DNA of 64,000 bases from assembly GCF_015832195.1 (NCBI RefSeq), contig NC_052019.1, positions 2,651,685 through 2,715,684 on the forward strand. Reading direction: 5' to 3'. The notes below the pieces were generated by a model. The model did no database searches. It saw only the letters and a list, made by a program, of their open reading frames with translations, and had not been told where the DNA came from. Positions 24,101 to 29,092 of this stretch are shown piece by piece. This DNA is from Motacilla alba alba (taxonomy: Eukaryota > Chordata > Aves > Passeriformes > Motacillidae). Positions within the stretch are counted from its first letter, which is position 1. Every line of letters begins with the position of its first letter. The position numbers were made by a program, and so were the translations under genes.

Positions 24101-26465
24101 GCAGAGCCTGGCTCTCCCAGGGCAGTGCTGCTGGTAAGAGCTGCAGCACAGGGCTGGGGACAGTCCTGGTGGGTTTGGACAAGAGGAACTGCCCCTACAA
24201 CGTGTGACCTTCCAGCCCAGTCCCCTTCTCGAGCACCACTTAATTCTTCCATGATAACACCAACGTTTCCTGTTAAATCTGATTTAGGGCTGCCCTAATG
24301 GCAAGGGTAGCCCTAAAACTGATTTTGTTCCTTGATAAATTACTTGGGATAAAGAAATAATTAGGTTTGATCATTTGTCCTCTGGGCTGACATCAAGTGA
24401 GAAGCCACTTCTGGTGTTGATGGTGCAATGGCCAAGGTGTCATGGCATTCACCAGGGGAGTTCACCAAAACTGGTACCCAAATCACAAAAAGGCAGTGGA
24501 GACACAAAAATGATTAATTCAGCCCCACCATGAGCAGACATCATACTACAAAATCCAGATATTAGCAGCTTAAGGCTTCTGTCGCCATCTCTCCTACATA
24601 TAGGCTACATTTGTACCAAACTTGCCCCATGTATGTGTCTAAGGCTGTGCCAGACTCCTTCACTCTGCAAAGAAAGGATTTGTGTTGGGAAGGAAGCTCA
24701 GGGGTGACAGAACACTACAAAAGCTGGATTCTGAACTTCCTTCAACCCTTCCCATGGTGGTAGCAAAGACAACTTCACTGCAGCTTCAGGGGCTGTGGTT
24801 TCCAAAGATTCCTAGAGGAAGAGGGCACACACATCTCACTGAGGGGCAGAGACACCCAACAGCCAACATCCCTTGGGAAATTGGTTCTTAAGGAATATAC
24901 ACCTGACACCTCCCTGCATGAACTCCACCATCATCTTGTTTCAGGGTTTTCTAATCCACAACCAAGTTACCAATCCTGTTTTTCTACTAAATCCCAAGGT
25001 CTAGCAGGCACTGCCATCTTCCTATTGCAAGTTGGAGACAGGCAGTACCCAAACTGGGTCTCAAACAATACAATGAGCCAACCATGGCTGAAGAGCAACA
25101 GCTCAGCAAAGAATTCTGGTCACCTCAGCCTCATTTTGCCTGATTTTTCGCTCTTAACCTGGACTGACCAGCCAAACAATGTTTTATGGGGTCATTTTCA
25201 TGATGTGCCAAGAGGGGAATGGGATCAGGATGGCAACAGAGAGACAACTCTCTCTCATCTGGACCTTTCAAAGATTGAAGTTGCCCAAGTAATGGGGCAA
25301 ATTGATAATGTAAGGAGAGAATCACAGAACAGTTTAGGTTGGAAGCAAAGATCATCTAGTGCTTGTGGAGATCTTTCACTAGATGATCTTGGCCCAAAAC
25401 TTTGGTCAGATAAACCTCTTCTGATCCGGGAGATCAGAAGAGATTGGAGAGTCCTCTTGTTTTGCATCACCATGGAATTGGCCCCAAAGTGGTTTTTTTT
25501 TTGCTCCATTTTGCTCAGCCAGACAAAAGAAGAGCAAAGAACCAAACCCAGAGGCAGGGTGGCCTGGAGAAGAAGAAGAAGAAGAGGTGGAGGAGGTGCC
25601 TACCATTGTGGGAAGCAGAAGAGGTCTCCTGTGTTGTCACCACCATGCTGAAATTCCTCTCCGTCGTCTCCGTCTCCGCGCTGGGGAACGTGGTGCGTGG
25701 GGCCGACGGCGTCACGCTGGGGAGCAGGGATGGGGCTGGAGGCACAGGCACAGTTGTCCCCAGGGTGGAGGAGATGTTGAGGCTGCCAGTGGTGGCATTG
25801 GGGGAGATCCTGGCGGCTGTGGTTGAAGGAGGCTTTGCTGCTGTGGTAGGAACAGTCTCTGGAGTGCTCATGTTGAGTCTGTTTGTGTTGGGTGCGGTCC
25901 CATCATCAGGACCTGCTGTAGGAGCTTTGGTGGGGCTCCTGGGGGAGGTGGGCACTGTTGTGGGTGGCTCTGAGAAGGGAAAAGCACAGGAGAACCTCTG
26001 TGAGATTCTGTTCTGTGATACTGAGGGGTTTAGATGCTGAAGATTCGTGTGACTGTAACAATAAGGATAAAACACCCAACAAATCCTGAGCGCGGGACAG
26101 GAAATGCTCTGCACAACAGGAGATACAAATGTCAAAAAAACCCCAACCTGAACAGGTGCTATTTATGGGGATGTCCAAACATGAGAGCCCCTGGAGGTGA
26201 GGATTAACATTGCTCAGAGCTAAACCTGTGGGCCCCATTCATGAGCACCTGAAGCTCATCACCCTCTTTCCAACATTTTATGTTACAGCTACGTGGAGGG
26301 CAGAAGGAATGAGACATTGAGCACATTCCCACTCACTCCTTTGATCCTAAAGATGGGATAAAAGAGAGATGAGGAGCAAAGTTTACCTGTTGTAATGTTG
26401 TTAGCACCTACACTTATCAGGCCACTTCCAAGCAAAAGGAGAAAGAACCACAAATCCATGTTGAC
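29..26465 (-). CDS. PTPRA: PTPRA gene, 19 coding exons, 3' end off the window
   Basis: This is a type I membrane protein tyrosine phosphatase. From what is known of the family, it dephosphorylates the inhibitory C-terminal tyrosine of Src-family kinases at the plasma membrane. The coding exons are 26387-26465, 25604-25969, 23605-23622, 19750-19834, 17575-17648, 14329-14465, 11327-11417, 10779-10855, 9864-9900, 8640-8737, 8373-8492, 7284-7450, 6152-6287, 4958-5107, 4761-4854, 3719-3795, 1710-1844, 984-1109 and 29-180. All splice in frame through GT-AG sites, giving 2213 coding bases (737 codons plus 2 bases). The spacing of key residues matches mammalian PTPRA: 32 residues from the D1 WPD Asp to Cys447, and 290 residues from Cys447 to the D2 Cys737. 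The ectodomain is short and mucin-like, which separates alpha from PTPRE, whose ectodomain is shorter still. Stop codon and last exons are missing only because the window ends. Residue numbers in this annotation include the 6-residue microexon. Confidence 0.97.
234..623 (+). mobile_element. Solo LTR (endogenous retrovirus), 6-bp target-site duplication
   Basis: A 390-bp element begins TGTCAC and ends GCCACA. It is flanked by the direct repeat GGAACC at 228-233 and 624-629. A 6-bp duplication is typical of alpha/beta-like retroviral integration. The sequence aligns by eye along its length with the LTR at 18876-19276 (shared 'gaagctgagaagcctcag' and 'cattcttttatattatat' type segments) but is more diverged. 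It lies in intron 18 of PTPRA and has no coding capacity. Confidence 0.75.
649..830. repeat. Two-copy tandem repeat, period about 92 bp
   Basis: The segment starting 'taacaatccctgtaggaaag' at 649 recurs at 741 with only one or two differences over the first 50 bases. A further 'ggggagcaggaggga' echo follows the second copy. Intronic, no function seen. Confidence 0.7.
984..1109 (-). CDS. PTPRA: PTPRA coding exon 18: D2 (CAQYWP)
   Basis: Residues 646-687 begin [17 protein letters not shown] and run through [18 protein letters not shown] to LLVTNTR. The exon is 126 bases and phase 0 at both ends, matching D1 exon 11 apart from two extra codons. The acceptor is CTTCCTCAG|GAGAAG at 1110 and the donor is AGG|GTAAGA at 983. 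A solo LTR sits in the intron between this exon and exon 17. Confidence 0.96.
1190..1561 (+). mobile_element. Solo LTR, 4-bp target-site duplication
   Basis: A 372-bp element begins TGTTGAG and ends GCTAACA, so its termini form a TGTT...AACA inverted repeat. It is flanked by GTGG at 1186-1189 and 1562-1565. An AATAAA polyadenylation signal lies at 1507-1512, about 50 bases from the 3' end, as expected for an LTR. No open reading frame. It lies in intron 17 of PTPRA. Confidence 0.75.
1590..1665 (-). mobile_element. CR1 LINE 3'-end fragment
   Basis: The string 'tttgggctggaagggacc' and the following 'atcccattccaa' are the reverse complement of the CR1 3' terminus. It is a short fragment just beyond the solo LTR. 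Confidence 0.8.
1710..1844 (-). CDS. PTPRA: PTPRA coding exon 17: D2 (DFWRMIWE), fused equivalent of exons 9+10
   Basis: Residues 601-645 encode [13 protein letters not shown], then [12 protein letters not shown] and the [13 protein letters not shown] strand. In D1 the same stretch is split between exons 9 and 10; here it is one uninterrupted 135-base exon, phase 0 at both ends. The acceptor is AAATTCCAG|GGTTAT at 1845 and the donor is CAG|GTAAGC at 1709. A 20-copy minisatellite begins only about 75 bases upstream of the acceptor in the transcript sense. Confidence 0.96.
1918..2515. repeat. 30-bp minisatellite, 20 copies
   Basis: The core 'attttgggaggatcacat' occurs 20 times with a period of 30-31 bases. 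Variants in the second half alternate between 'cccctcagttc' and 'ccctgctgttc'. Because the period is close to a multiple of three and the unit lacks stops, several forward frames stay open over 800 bases, but these are repeat artefacts. The array lies in intron 16 of PTPRA, ending about 75 bases from the acceptor of exon 17. Confidence 0.97.
2660..2715 (+). mobile_element. CR1 LINE 3'-end fragment
   Basis: 'gatgatctttaaggtgtctt' followed by 'ccaacccagaccattcc' is the plus-sense CR1 3' terminus. Confidence 0.75.
3719..3795 (-). CDS. PTPRA: PTPRA coding exon 16: D2 core
   Basis: Residues 575-600 encode [34 protein letters not shown] is the D2 equivalent of the D1 DYINASFIN block. The exon is 77 bases with the same phases as D1 exon 8. 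The acceptor is TCCAG|ATGAG at 3796 and the donor is GAT|GTGAGT at 3718. Confidence 0.95.
3845..4084. repeat. 240-bp intronic duplicate, copy A
   Basis: This segment matches 6531-6770 over 240 bases with three substitutions by eye and no gaps, about 98.8% identity. It starts 'cagctggggag' and ends 'catctgtgtcc'. It is not recognisable as CR1. A CR1 fragment abuts it on the right. It lies in intron 15 of PTPRA. Confidence 0.9.
4095..4720 (-). mobile_element. CR1 LINE fragment
   Basis: A long reverse-oriented CR1 piece: '...gcaacctgtgccagtgcctgg', 'gagccttctcttctcc' and 'gagcagagatgctccagccc' appear in CR1 order. The open frames over it are remnants or chance. The same CR1 region occurs in the opposite direction at 32280-32885. 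Confidence 0.9.
4761..4854 (-). CDS. PTPRA: PTPRA coding exon 15: start of D2 core with KNRV
   Basis: Residues 544-574 begin [18 protein letters not shown] and end [11 protein letters not shown]. Val569 replaces the Tyr of the KNRY loop. It aligns with human Val555, one of two residues known to make RPTP-alpha D2 weakly active. The acceptor is CCTGCAG|AAGCTC at 4855. The donor is CCAT|GTAAGG at 4760, leaving one base of Tyr575. The intron to its left contains a CR1 copy and one member of a near-identical 240-bp duplicate pair. Confidence 0.95.
4958..5107 (-). CDS. PTPRA: PTPRA coding exon 14: end of D1 and D1-D2 linker
   Basis: Residues 494-543, phase 0 at both ends (150 bases). It begins [18 protein letters not shown], the last helix of D1, and continues through the linker helix of D2, [18 protein letters not shown], to NGLEEEFK. 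The acceptor is CCTGCAG|ATGCAG at 5108 and the donor is AAG|GTGAGT at 4957. Confidence 0.96.
5135..5230. repeat. Dispersed repeat of unknown family, copy A
   Basis: About 95 bases, from 'aagtctgagtctctctgaaa' to 'ccatacaagttctttgcttt', recur at 49483-49580 at roughly 85% identity in the same orientation. Not recognised as CR1 or a known LTR. Confidence 0.7.
5415..5755 (+). mobile_element. CR1 LINE fragment
   Basis: Plus-sense CR1 3' portion ('gcctggcacagctgcccagg', 'tggatgatcttaaaggactt', 'gatcctatgat'). Most of it lies inside the 402-bp near-identical block shared with 16281-16682. Confidence 0.9.
5491..5892. repeat. 402-bp intronic duplicate, copy A
   Basis: This matches 16281-16682 over 402 bases with six substitutions and no gaps by eye, about 98.5% identity. 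The block includes the CR1 3' end and then about 137 bases of non-CR1 sequence that starts 'actctgggatctacactctg'. It lies in intron 13 of PTPRA. Confidence 0.9.
5893..6010 (+). mobile_element. CR1 LINE 3'-end fragment
   Basis: 'ggacgtggcacttggggaca' through 'ttggactctatcttaaggat' to 'gattctac' is a second, separate CR1 tail directly after the duplicated block. Confidence 0.85.
6152..6287 (-). CDS. PTPRA: PTPRA coding exon 13: D1 P-loop (AGVGRTG) and Q-loop
   Basis: Residues 448-493 complete the P-loop as [10 protein letters not shown], with the phosphate-binding Arg, and continue through [18 protein letters not shown] to the [10 protein letters not shown] segment. The Q-loop glutamine needed for phosphoenzyme hydrolysis is Gln491. 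The acceptor is CCTGCAG|CGCC at 6288 and the donor is GAT|GTGAGT at 6151. No disabling change is seen, so D1 should be fully active. Confidence 0.96.
6310..6485 (+). mobile_element. CR1 LINE fragment lacking its 3' terminus
   Basis: 'ggtgcccagagaagctgtgg' through 'cttggagcagcctgggatgg' to 'ggggttggactgga' is CR1. The last 50 or so bases of the consensus are missing where unrelated sequence begins. It abuts exon 13. Confidence 0.85.
6531..6770. repeat. 240-bp intronic duplicate, copy B
   Basis: Partner of 3845-4084, in the same orientation. It lies in intron 12 of PTPRA, 2.7 kb from its twin. Confidence 0.9.
7284..7450 (-). CDS. PTPRA: PTPRA coding exon 12: D1 WPD loop and catalytic cysteine
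   Basis: Residues 393-447 plus two bases of Ser448. The general acid is Asp415 in TSWPDFGVP. The exon ends at IVVHCS, so Cys447 is the D1 nucleophile (equivalent to human Cys433, also 32 residues after its WPD Asp). The acceptor is CTGCAG|GTGGGA at 7451 and the donor is TGCAG|GTGAGT at 7283. The intron splits the PTP signature loop after the nucleophilic Cys, between the second and third bases of the Ser codon. The D2 exon 19 is split at the same place. Confidence 0.96.
7451..8372. other. Intron 11 of PTPRA, no repeat recognised
   Basis: About 920 bases between exons 12 and 11. I see no CR1 or LTR signature, tandem array or second exon. Confidence 0.6.
8373..8492 (-). CDS. PTPRA: PTPRA coding exon 11: D1 (CAQYWP motif)
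   Basis: Residues 353-392 begin [10 protein letters not shown] and run through [20 protein letters not shown] to FCIQQ. KCAQYWP is a conserved PTP motif. The exon is 120 bases and phase 0 at both ends. The acceptor is CTCACAG|TGTAAA at 8493. The donor GTGCCA at 8372 is weaker than its neighbours but is required to join CAGCAG to GTGGGAGAT of exon 12 in frame. The D2 counterpart is exon 18 (126 bases). Confidence 0.94.
8640..8737 (-). CDS. PTPRA: PTPRA coding exon 10: D1 (DFWRMIWE motif)
   Basis: Residues 320-352 encode [16 protein letters not shown], then the conserved [15 protein letters not shown] strand. The DFWRM(I/V)WE motif is a hallmark of classical tyrosine phosphatases. The acceptor is CCTCAG|GACC at 8738 and the donor is GAG|GTACGT at 8639. 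It enters in phase 1 and leaves in phase 0. Confidence 0.95.
9440..9582 (+). mobile_element. CR1 LINE 3'-end fragment
   Basis: 'gagcttggagcaacctgggg' through 'gtccctgtccatggcagtgg' to 'ccaaaccattccatgactct' matches the CR1 3' end, in intron 9 of PTPRA. Confidence 0.88.
9864..9900 (-). CDS. PTPRA: PTPRA coding exon 9: D1, 37-base exon
   Basis: A short exon for residues 308-319, [12 protein letters not shown] plus the first base of the next Gly. It carries the (I)AAQG motif of classical PTP domains. The acceptor is TTCTTGCAG|GGGTAC at 9901 and the donor is CAAG|GTAAAT at 9863. Together with exon 10 it totals 135 bases, the exact size of the single D2 exon 17 that encodes the equivalent block. 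Confidence 0.94.
10552..10675 (+). mobile_element. CR1 LINE 3'-end fragment
   Basis: 'ggacgtggcacttggggaca' to 'cctcaaagattctatgattc' is CR1, of the same subfamily as 5893-6010. Confidence 0.85.
10779..10855 (-). CDS. PTPRA: PTPRA coding exon 8: D1 core
   Basis: Residues 282-307 encode [25 protein letters not shown]. The DYINASFI block is one of the ten conserved PTP motifs and lies in the D1 core. The exon is 77 bases, entering in phase 1 and leaving in phase 0. That is exactly the length and phase of exon 16 in D2, a trace of the internal duplication. The acceptor is CCAG|ATGATC at 10856 and the donor is AAT|GTGAGT at 10778. Confidence 0.95.
11327..11417 (-). CDS. PTPRA: PTPRA coding exon 7: D1 phosphotyrosine-recognition loop
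   Basis: Residues 252-281 begin [10 protein letters not shown] and end [13 protein letters not shown]. The KNRY motif, with Tyr276, is the loop that sets pocket depth for phosphotyrosine in active PTP domains; it corresponds to human Tyr262. The acceptor is CCTTTCAG|GCTCTC at 11418. The donor is CCCT|GTACGT at 11326, leaving one base of Tyr282. The matching D2 exon is exon 15, which ends at the equivalent position and phase but has Val in place of this Tyr. Confidence 0.95.
12215..12612 (+). mobile_element. CR1 LINE fragment
   Basis: 'ggctcagcctggagaaaagg' through 'gacaggaggggacagccggg' to 'gagggcttttccaaccttaa' is plus-sense CR1. A pentanucleotide array has grown at its 3' end. Confidence 0.9.
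12613..12700. repeat. (TTCTA)n microsatellite
   Basis: About 14 copies of 'ctatt' ending in 'ccattccattccatt' variants. It directly follows the terminus of a CR1 fragment, in intron 6 of PTPRA. Confidence 0.97.
12937..12956. repeat. Poly(T) tract
   Basis: A run of T of about 18 bases followed by 'gttgttga'. No adjacent retrogene is seen. Confidence 0.9.
13370..13930 (+). mobile_element. Endogenous retrovirus LTR-derived segment
   Basis: The segment runs 'catggctgatcaaattccat ... ccctagtaaagaactgttat ... ccttaatttcaaaattacaa ... cacacctgtc'. I recall this arrangement as an interspersed LTR-type repeat in songbirds. The second part recurs locally at 14161-14280. No terminal duplication could be defined, so the limits are approximate. 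Confidence 0.5.
14161..14280 (+). repeat. Partial copy of the 13800-13920 repeat
   Basis: 'tctttgcctgagagcccctt' and the following 'acaactcagagggagcgggt' match the segment beginning at 13802 at roughly 85%. It ends within 50 bases of exon 6. Confidence 0.85.
14329..14465 (-). CDS. PTPRA: PTPRA coding exon 6: juxtamembrane region and start of D1 wedge
   Basis: Residues 206-251 include the [20 protein letters not shown] block, which is nearly invariant between birds and mammals. Ser218 matches human Ser204, the second reported PKC site. The following [20 protein letters not shown] begins the N-terminal helix-turn-helix of catalytic domain D1. The acceptor is CTTGCAG|AGCCG at 14466 and the donor is FN|GTGAGT at 14328. 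The exon is GC-rich compared with its flanks. Immediately upstream in the transcript lies an AT-rich array and immediately downstream a 120-bp LTR-derived repeat. Confidence 0.96.
14521..15300 (+). mobile_element. LTR-type repeat with internal AT-rich expansion
   Basis: 'ctgtatctgccaagcacttg' and 'gactgtcagccaacagtcct' on the left, and 'gatgtgttccacttgtgatc' and 'ctctgaggttcagagaatgt' on the right, belong in my memory to one songbird LTR family. Here the two parts are separated by about 350 bases of A/T-only sequence. Limits are approximate. Confidence 0.5.
14738..15100. repeat. AT-rich low-complexity array
   Basis: Degenerate 'atataat' and 'taatta' repeats with almost no G or C for about 350 bases, in intron 5 of PTPRA, upstream of exon 6 in the transcript. 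Confidence 0.95.
15310..15800 (+). mobile_element. Probable LTR with polyadenylation signal
   Basis: The segment runs through 'caagcagcctggcttgtcca' and 'gactgacagactttgggaag' to 'aggcttaataaaccttttaa' and ends near 'gtctctcaca'. An AATAAA lies close to the 3' end and CACA is at the terminus. I recall it as a songbird LTR. The 5' limit is uncertain. A forward frame over 15184-15651 has no recognisable domain. Confidence 0.5.
15905..15965 (-). mobile_element. CR1 LINE 3'-terminal fragment
   Basis: 'cagaatggtttgggttggag' is the reverse complement of the CR1 3' end. Only about 60 bases remain. Confidence 0.7.
16085..16545 (+). mobile_element. CR1 LINE fragment
   Basis: 'ggctcagcctggagaaaagg' through 'cctggcacagctgcccaggg' to 'gatcctatgat' is plus-sense CR1. 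From 16281 on it is nearly identical to the copy at 5491. Confidence 0.9.
16281..16682. repeat. 402-bp intronic duplicate, copy B
   Basis: Partner of 5491-5892, in the same orientation, in intron 5 of PTPRA, 10.8 kb away. Confidence 0.9.
17232..17281. repeat. T-rich simple repeat
   Basis: Runs of 19, 13 and 9 T separated by G residues. Read on the transcript strand it is an A-rich tract in intron 5. Confidence 0.95.
17575..17648 (-). CDS. PTPRA: PTPRA coding exon 5: juxtamembrane segment
   Basis: Residues 181-205 follow the membrane: FKKYKQAG and then a Ser-rich stretch, [13 protein letters not shown]. Ser194 aligns with human Ser180, a reported PKC site that modulates phosphatase activity. 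That role is family knowledge, and only the serine is visible here. The acceptor is TTGGCAG|GTTCAAG at 17649 and the donor is ACAG|GTGAGT at 17574. The intron to its right contains a long poly(T) and an LTR with an attached primer binding site. Confidence 0.95.
18876..19276 (+). mobile_element. 5' LTR of an endogenous retrovirus
   Basis: About 401 bases beginning TGTGGTTGTG and ending CGGTAACA. It contains an 'aatataataaacc' polyadenylation-type signal and belongs to the same family as 234-623. It is followed directly by a primer binding site rather than by a target duplication. It is therefore a left-hand proviral LTR whose internal part has been lost. It sits in intron 4 of PTPRA, antisense to the gene. 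Confidence 0.75.
19279..19296 (+). other. Retroviral primer binding site, tRNA-Trp-like
   Basis: TGGTGACCCCAGACGTGG starts two bases after the LTR end. Apart from one extra base it resembles the tRNA-Trp primer site known from avian alpharetroviruses. No gag, pol or env reading frame follows, so the element is dead. Confidence 0.65.
19750..19834 (-). CDS. PTPRA: PTPRA coding exon 4: transmembrane helix
   Basis: This exon encodes residues 153-181, beginning [11 protein letters not shown] single hydrophobic helix of about 23-25 residues runs from about Ile157 to Leu180 and ends at the basic stop-transfer run that continues in the next exon (RFKKYK). The helix sequence is very similar to mammalian PTPRA, in contrast to the divergent ectodomain, and this was a main ground for identification. 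The acceptor is CTTGCAG|ATGAAA at 19835 and the donor is GAG|GTAAGA at 19749. It enters in phase 1 and leaves in phase 2. Confidence 0.96.
20495..20650 (+). mobile_element. CR1 LINE 3'-end fragment
   Basis: 'tgcccagagaagctgtggct' to 'ctcaaccattccacaattct' is plus-sense CR1 reaching its 3' terminus, directly tail-to-tail with the next fragment. Confidence 0.88.
20651..20725 (-). mobile_element. CR1 LINE 3'-end fragment, inverted
   Basis: 'acagaataatttgggtcgga' and 'cacctagttcaaccccctac' are the reverse complement of a CR1 3' end. Confidence 0.8.
22358..22640 (-). mobile_element. CR1 LINE 3' fragment
   Basis: It begins 'cacagaatggtttgggttgg' and proceeds through 'gggacactttccactatccc' to 'agccctttccccttgtccca', in intron 3 of PTPRA. 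Confidence 0.92.
23605..23622 (-). CDS. PTPRA: PTPRA coding exon 3: 18-base microexon (alternative ectodomain insert)
   Basis: An 18-base exon has a strong polypyrimidine tract and acceptor (TTTTTCTGCAG at its right) and a GTAAGA donor at its left. It is phase 1 on both sides, so it adds G-N-S-D-R-R (residues 147-152) between the mucin-like segment and the DETP that starts the membrane-proximal exon. Mammalian PTPRA is known to have an alternatively spliced 9-residue insert at this same point, giving the 802- and 793-residue isoforms. From memory that insert shares the GNSD start and the DRR end, so this looks like its avian counterpart, three residues shorter. It is probably a cassette exon. 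Including or skipping it keeps the reading frame. Confidence 0.85.
23630..25603. other. Intron 2 of PTPRA, little recognisable
   Basis: About 2 kb between the microexon and exon 2. There is a CR1 terminal scrap near 25320 ('cacagaacagtttaggttgg'). A long forward frame, 24881-25651, gives 256 codons with no domain I recognise and runs antisense into exon 2, so I do not call it a gene. Confidence 0.5.
25604..25969 (-). CDS. PTPRA: PTPRA coding exon 2: mucin-like ectodomain
   Basis: This exon encodes residues 25-146, nearly the whole extracellular part. It is rich in Ser, Thr and Pro and has no cysteines, as expected for the heavily O- and N-glycosylated RPTP-alpha ectodomain. Visible N-glycosylation sequons are Asn57 (NMS), Asn82 (NAT), Asn89 (NIS) and Asn130 (NFS). 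The sequence is poorly conserved compared with the cytoplasmic domains, which is normal for this gene. The acceptor is TTCTCAG|AGCC at 25970 and the donor is AATG|GTAGGC at 25603. Both ends are phase 1, so the exon is symmetrical. Forward-strand reading frames over this exon are antisense shadows. Confidence 0.93.
26387..26465 (-). CDS. PTPRA: PTPRA coding exon 1: start codon and signal peptide
   Basis: The ATG is at 26459-26457 in a good Kozak setting, with A at -3 and G at +4. Six bases of 5' untranslated sequence lie between it and the acceptor at 26466 (CTCAG|GTCAAC), so at least one untranslated exon must lie further right. The exon encodes residues 1-24, beginning [10 protein letters not shown], a typical hydrophobic signal peptide likely cleaved near residue 19. 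It ends with a sequon at Asn21 (N-I-T). The donor is CAG|GTAAAC at 26386 and the exon ends in phase 1. This start is supported because the leader closely resembles the mammalian PTPRA leader and upstream in-frame sequence lies beyond a splice acceptor. Confidence 0.95.
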
Positions 26466-28190
26466 CTGAGGAGGAAAGCACAGAACACTTATTAAACCCT
26501 CATGCAATTTCATCCCAAAATAATCCAAGATGGGGACGTTGCTGTGCATCTTGTAAAGCTCAGAGGGAGGAGTGGAAGTGTGGCTGGAGTCCCTGCAGGC
26601 TGGGAAGGATGTATGGGTGAGTTCATACAACCCCAAGGGGAAAGAACATGGAGAAATCCCAGTCCAGTGGAGCAGCAACGTGTCCGTGGATGAAACAGGG
26701 AATGGGTGAACTGCGGGAGAGCATGAGAAGAACAAGCTGAGCACTAAAACCAAGCATCTGGTCTTAAAGGAGAATAATAAATAGCTCACATAGCAGTCTG
26801 CAAGTGGCTGTGCTCTGAGCAAACTCAAAGGCAATTCAGCTGAAGACCACGGCAAAGAGCCTTGATCCCAAATGCCCCAGGAGTGGAAGCAGGAATGAAG
26901 GAGAGATCAGCTCCCCCTGGCTCACTGACACCTGAAATGTTACTGGGCAGGGGCAGAACACTCAGCTCCATTCAAACCCTGCTGGATTGCCAGTGTCAGA
27001 ACAAACACTCACACATAATCCAAGAAGATCAGCAAGTTCAGGCTGCACGCCCATACTGTACGTGCTTCCCAGGAAACGTCCAGCAGAATTACAGGACGAT
27101 GACATCAGTAAAATCATTTCCCCCAGCCCTTTCTAATACAAGATTTTTATGGTGATTTTTTTCCTCTGGAGACCTCAGAAAGTTCCTGAGAAATGGGTTA
27201 TCATTATCTCCTCCCAAACACCTAGGATCCAGAGGCCCAGAGATGTGAGACGTCATCGTGCTGGCCAGGGCAGAGCCTAAAGCTGCCAAGGCCAGACCAG
27301 CACGTGGCCGTGGGGCCTTCCAAGGATGGGCCAACATCTCTCCTCTGCTCTGAGCCCAGAGTGGGCTTGGACACAGCCCTGCTCCTTGCCATGGGCCGGC
27401 AGCTGCCACATGACTCCCGTCCTTCAGGCTTTTGTCCTGTGTCCAGTTGCATCTCCAGGATCTCCCAGGAGAGAGCTGTGAGATCTTGCCAAGTCAACCT
27501 GAGGCGCTGCCAAGAACGGGTTTTATTTCCCTGCCCCTCTAATAGATCTTGTGTTGTTTGTGCTTCTTCTGTTTATTTAAATCTGCTTCATCTAGACCCA
27601 TCCCAAACTCCGGGCAGAAGGACAACACTGAAGTCATCCACGCGCTGGAAACGGTATCAGCAATACAAGATCCTCCCACCTCACCCAAGAGTATCCTCCC
27701 ACCAGCACCACCTACTTACATGTTTTTCCTCCCCCCTCCAAAAGAAAACCTGGCAAAAATCGACCTTACTCAGTGACCAAAAGGTCAGACAAACCCTGAA
27801 CCAGAAGGAAACCAAGCTCTGGAGATAAGAGCTTTCCATAGGCTCCGTCCATGGCCAGCCCTGCTGCTGCAAGCAGGGCAGGGCTTTCTCCAAGGGTCCC
27901 ACTGGTGTGAACAGCCAGCATTCCAGAGGGTTTCATCACCAGTTAAAATATCTGTCTGCATGAATTTGAACTGATTCAGTCCTCCTGTCACTGGTGAGAG
28001 CAACACTGGTCCTGCAATGCCTCCCGCAGGGCTGTGCTCCAGGGTGGGATGTCAGGACAAACCCACAACCAGTAGTTTGATGGTTTGATGACACGTTCCA
28101 CTCATGGTGATTAATACACCCCACTCAGCTTGGTCAGACACTTGCCAGAGTCTGAGATGAGCCTGGTCTACAAAGGTTTGGCTTTGGGGA
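26466..28190. other. Sequence upstream of coding exon 1, no gene seen
   Basis: Likely 5'-untranslated intron of PTPRA, because exon 1 starts with a splice acceptor. I see no repeat signature and no convincing exon. Confidence 0.5.
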
Positions 28191-28214
28191 GAAAATCCAA
28201 CATTTAGAAGGAAT

Positions 28215-28428
28215 AAATTCTTCCCTGTGAGGATGGGGAGGCACAGGGTGCCCAGAGAAGCTGCGGCTGCCCCTGGATCCCTGGAAGTGTCCAAGGCCAT
28301 GTTGGACAGGGCTTGGAGCACCCTGGGATAGTGGAGGGTGTCCCTGTCCAGAGCAGTAGGGTGGAACTGAATGATCTTTAAGGTCCCTTCCCAACCCAAG
28401 CAATTCCATAATTCTATGATCTTTGTAC
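28215..28428 (+). mobile_element. CR1 LINE 3' fragment
   Basis: 'gtgcccagagaagctgcggc' to 'caagcaattccataattcta' is plus-sense CR1 up to its 3' terminus. Confidence 0.9.
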
Positions 28429-28825
28429 CTTTCTGCAGGGGACAGACTGTCCAAGCACCCCGCTGTGGAATCCCACAGAAAGAAGGTGCTCATCCTGACC
28501 GGACCCACGAGCAAAAGCAGGAGGAAGTTAAACACACACTGAAACTCCAGAGAATGGAAATGATGGCACAGAGATGCTCTGAAAACCTCACAAGGGCTGA
28601 TGAAAGCACCAAGATCTCGTCACCACAACCACTTCCCTCACTGGGAAACCATTACTGCCACACCAAGGACACCACGGCAAGGAAAGGGGAAGACTCAGCT
28701 CTTCTGGAAGAACTGCTAGGAAAAAAGTGACCACTCGCTGTGTTTTGATGAATATTTGCACAGGAACACCATTCATGGAGGTGGATATGGCTCCTTTCTC
28801 TTCCCCCAGTTTGTTTCTCAAGAGT

Positions 28826-29092
28826 TCCCCTTCTTTTGGGATCCTGTTCATTTGGGATCCCCATTCATTTTGAGCTCTGTTTATTTGGGATCCTGTTCAC
28901 TTGGGATCCACAATCATTTGGGATTTCCATTCATTTGCGGTTCTGCTAATTCATGATCCCACTCATTTGGAATCCCATTCGTTTGGCATTCCCATTGATT
29001 TAGTATCCCATTAATTTAGGGTCTCTATTCACATCGGGTCCTCGTTCATTTGGGATCCCCATTCATCTGGAATCCCACTCATCCCATTTCTG
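28826..29092. repeat. Degenerate 16-bp tandem repeat
   Basis: About 16 imperfect units of the type 'tcatttgggatcccat', heavily diverged in the middle and better preserved at both ends. No coding or known-family signal. Confidence 0.85.

Noticed and set aside
25587..26040. Forward frames rich in Gly, Val and Leu over exon 2
   Set aside because: They are antisense shadows of the Ser/Thr/Pro-rich ectodomain exon. The minus-strand reading has the splice sites and the homology.
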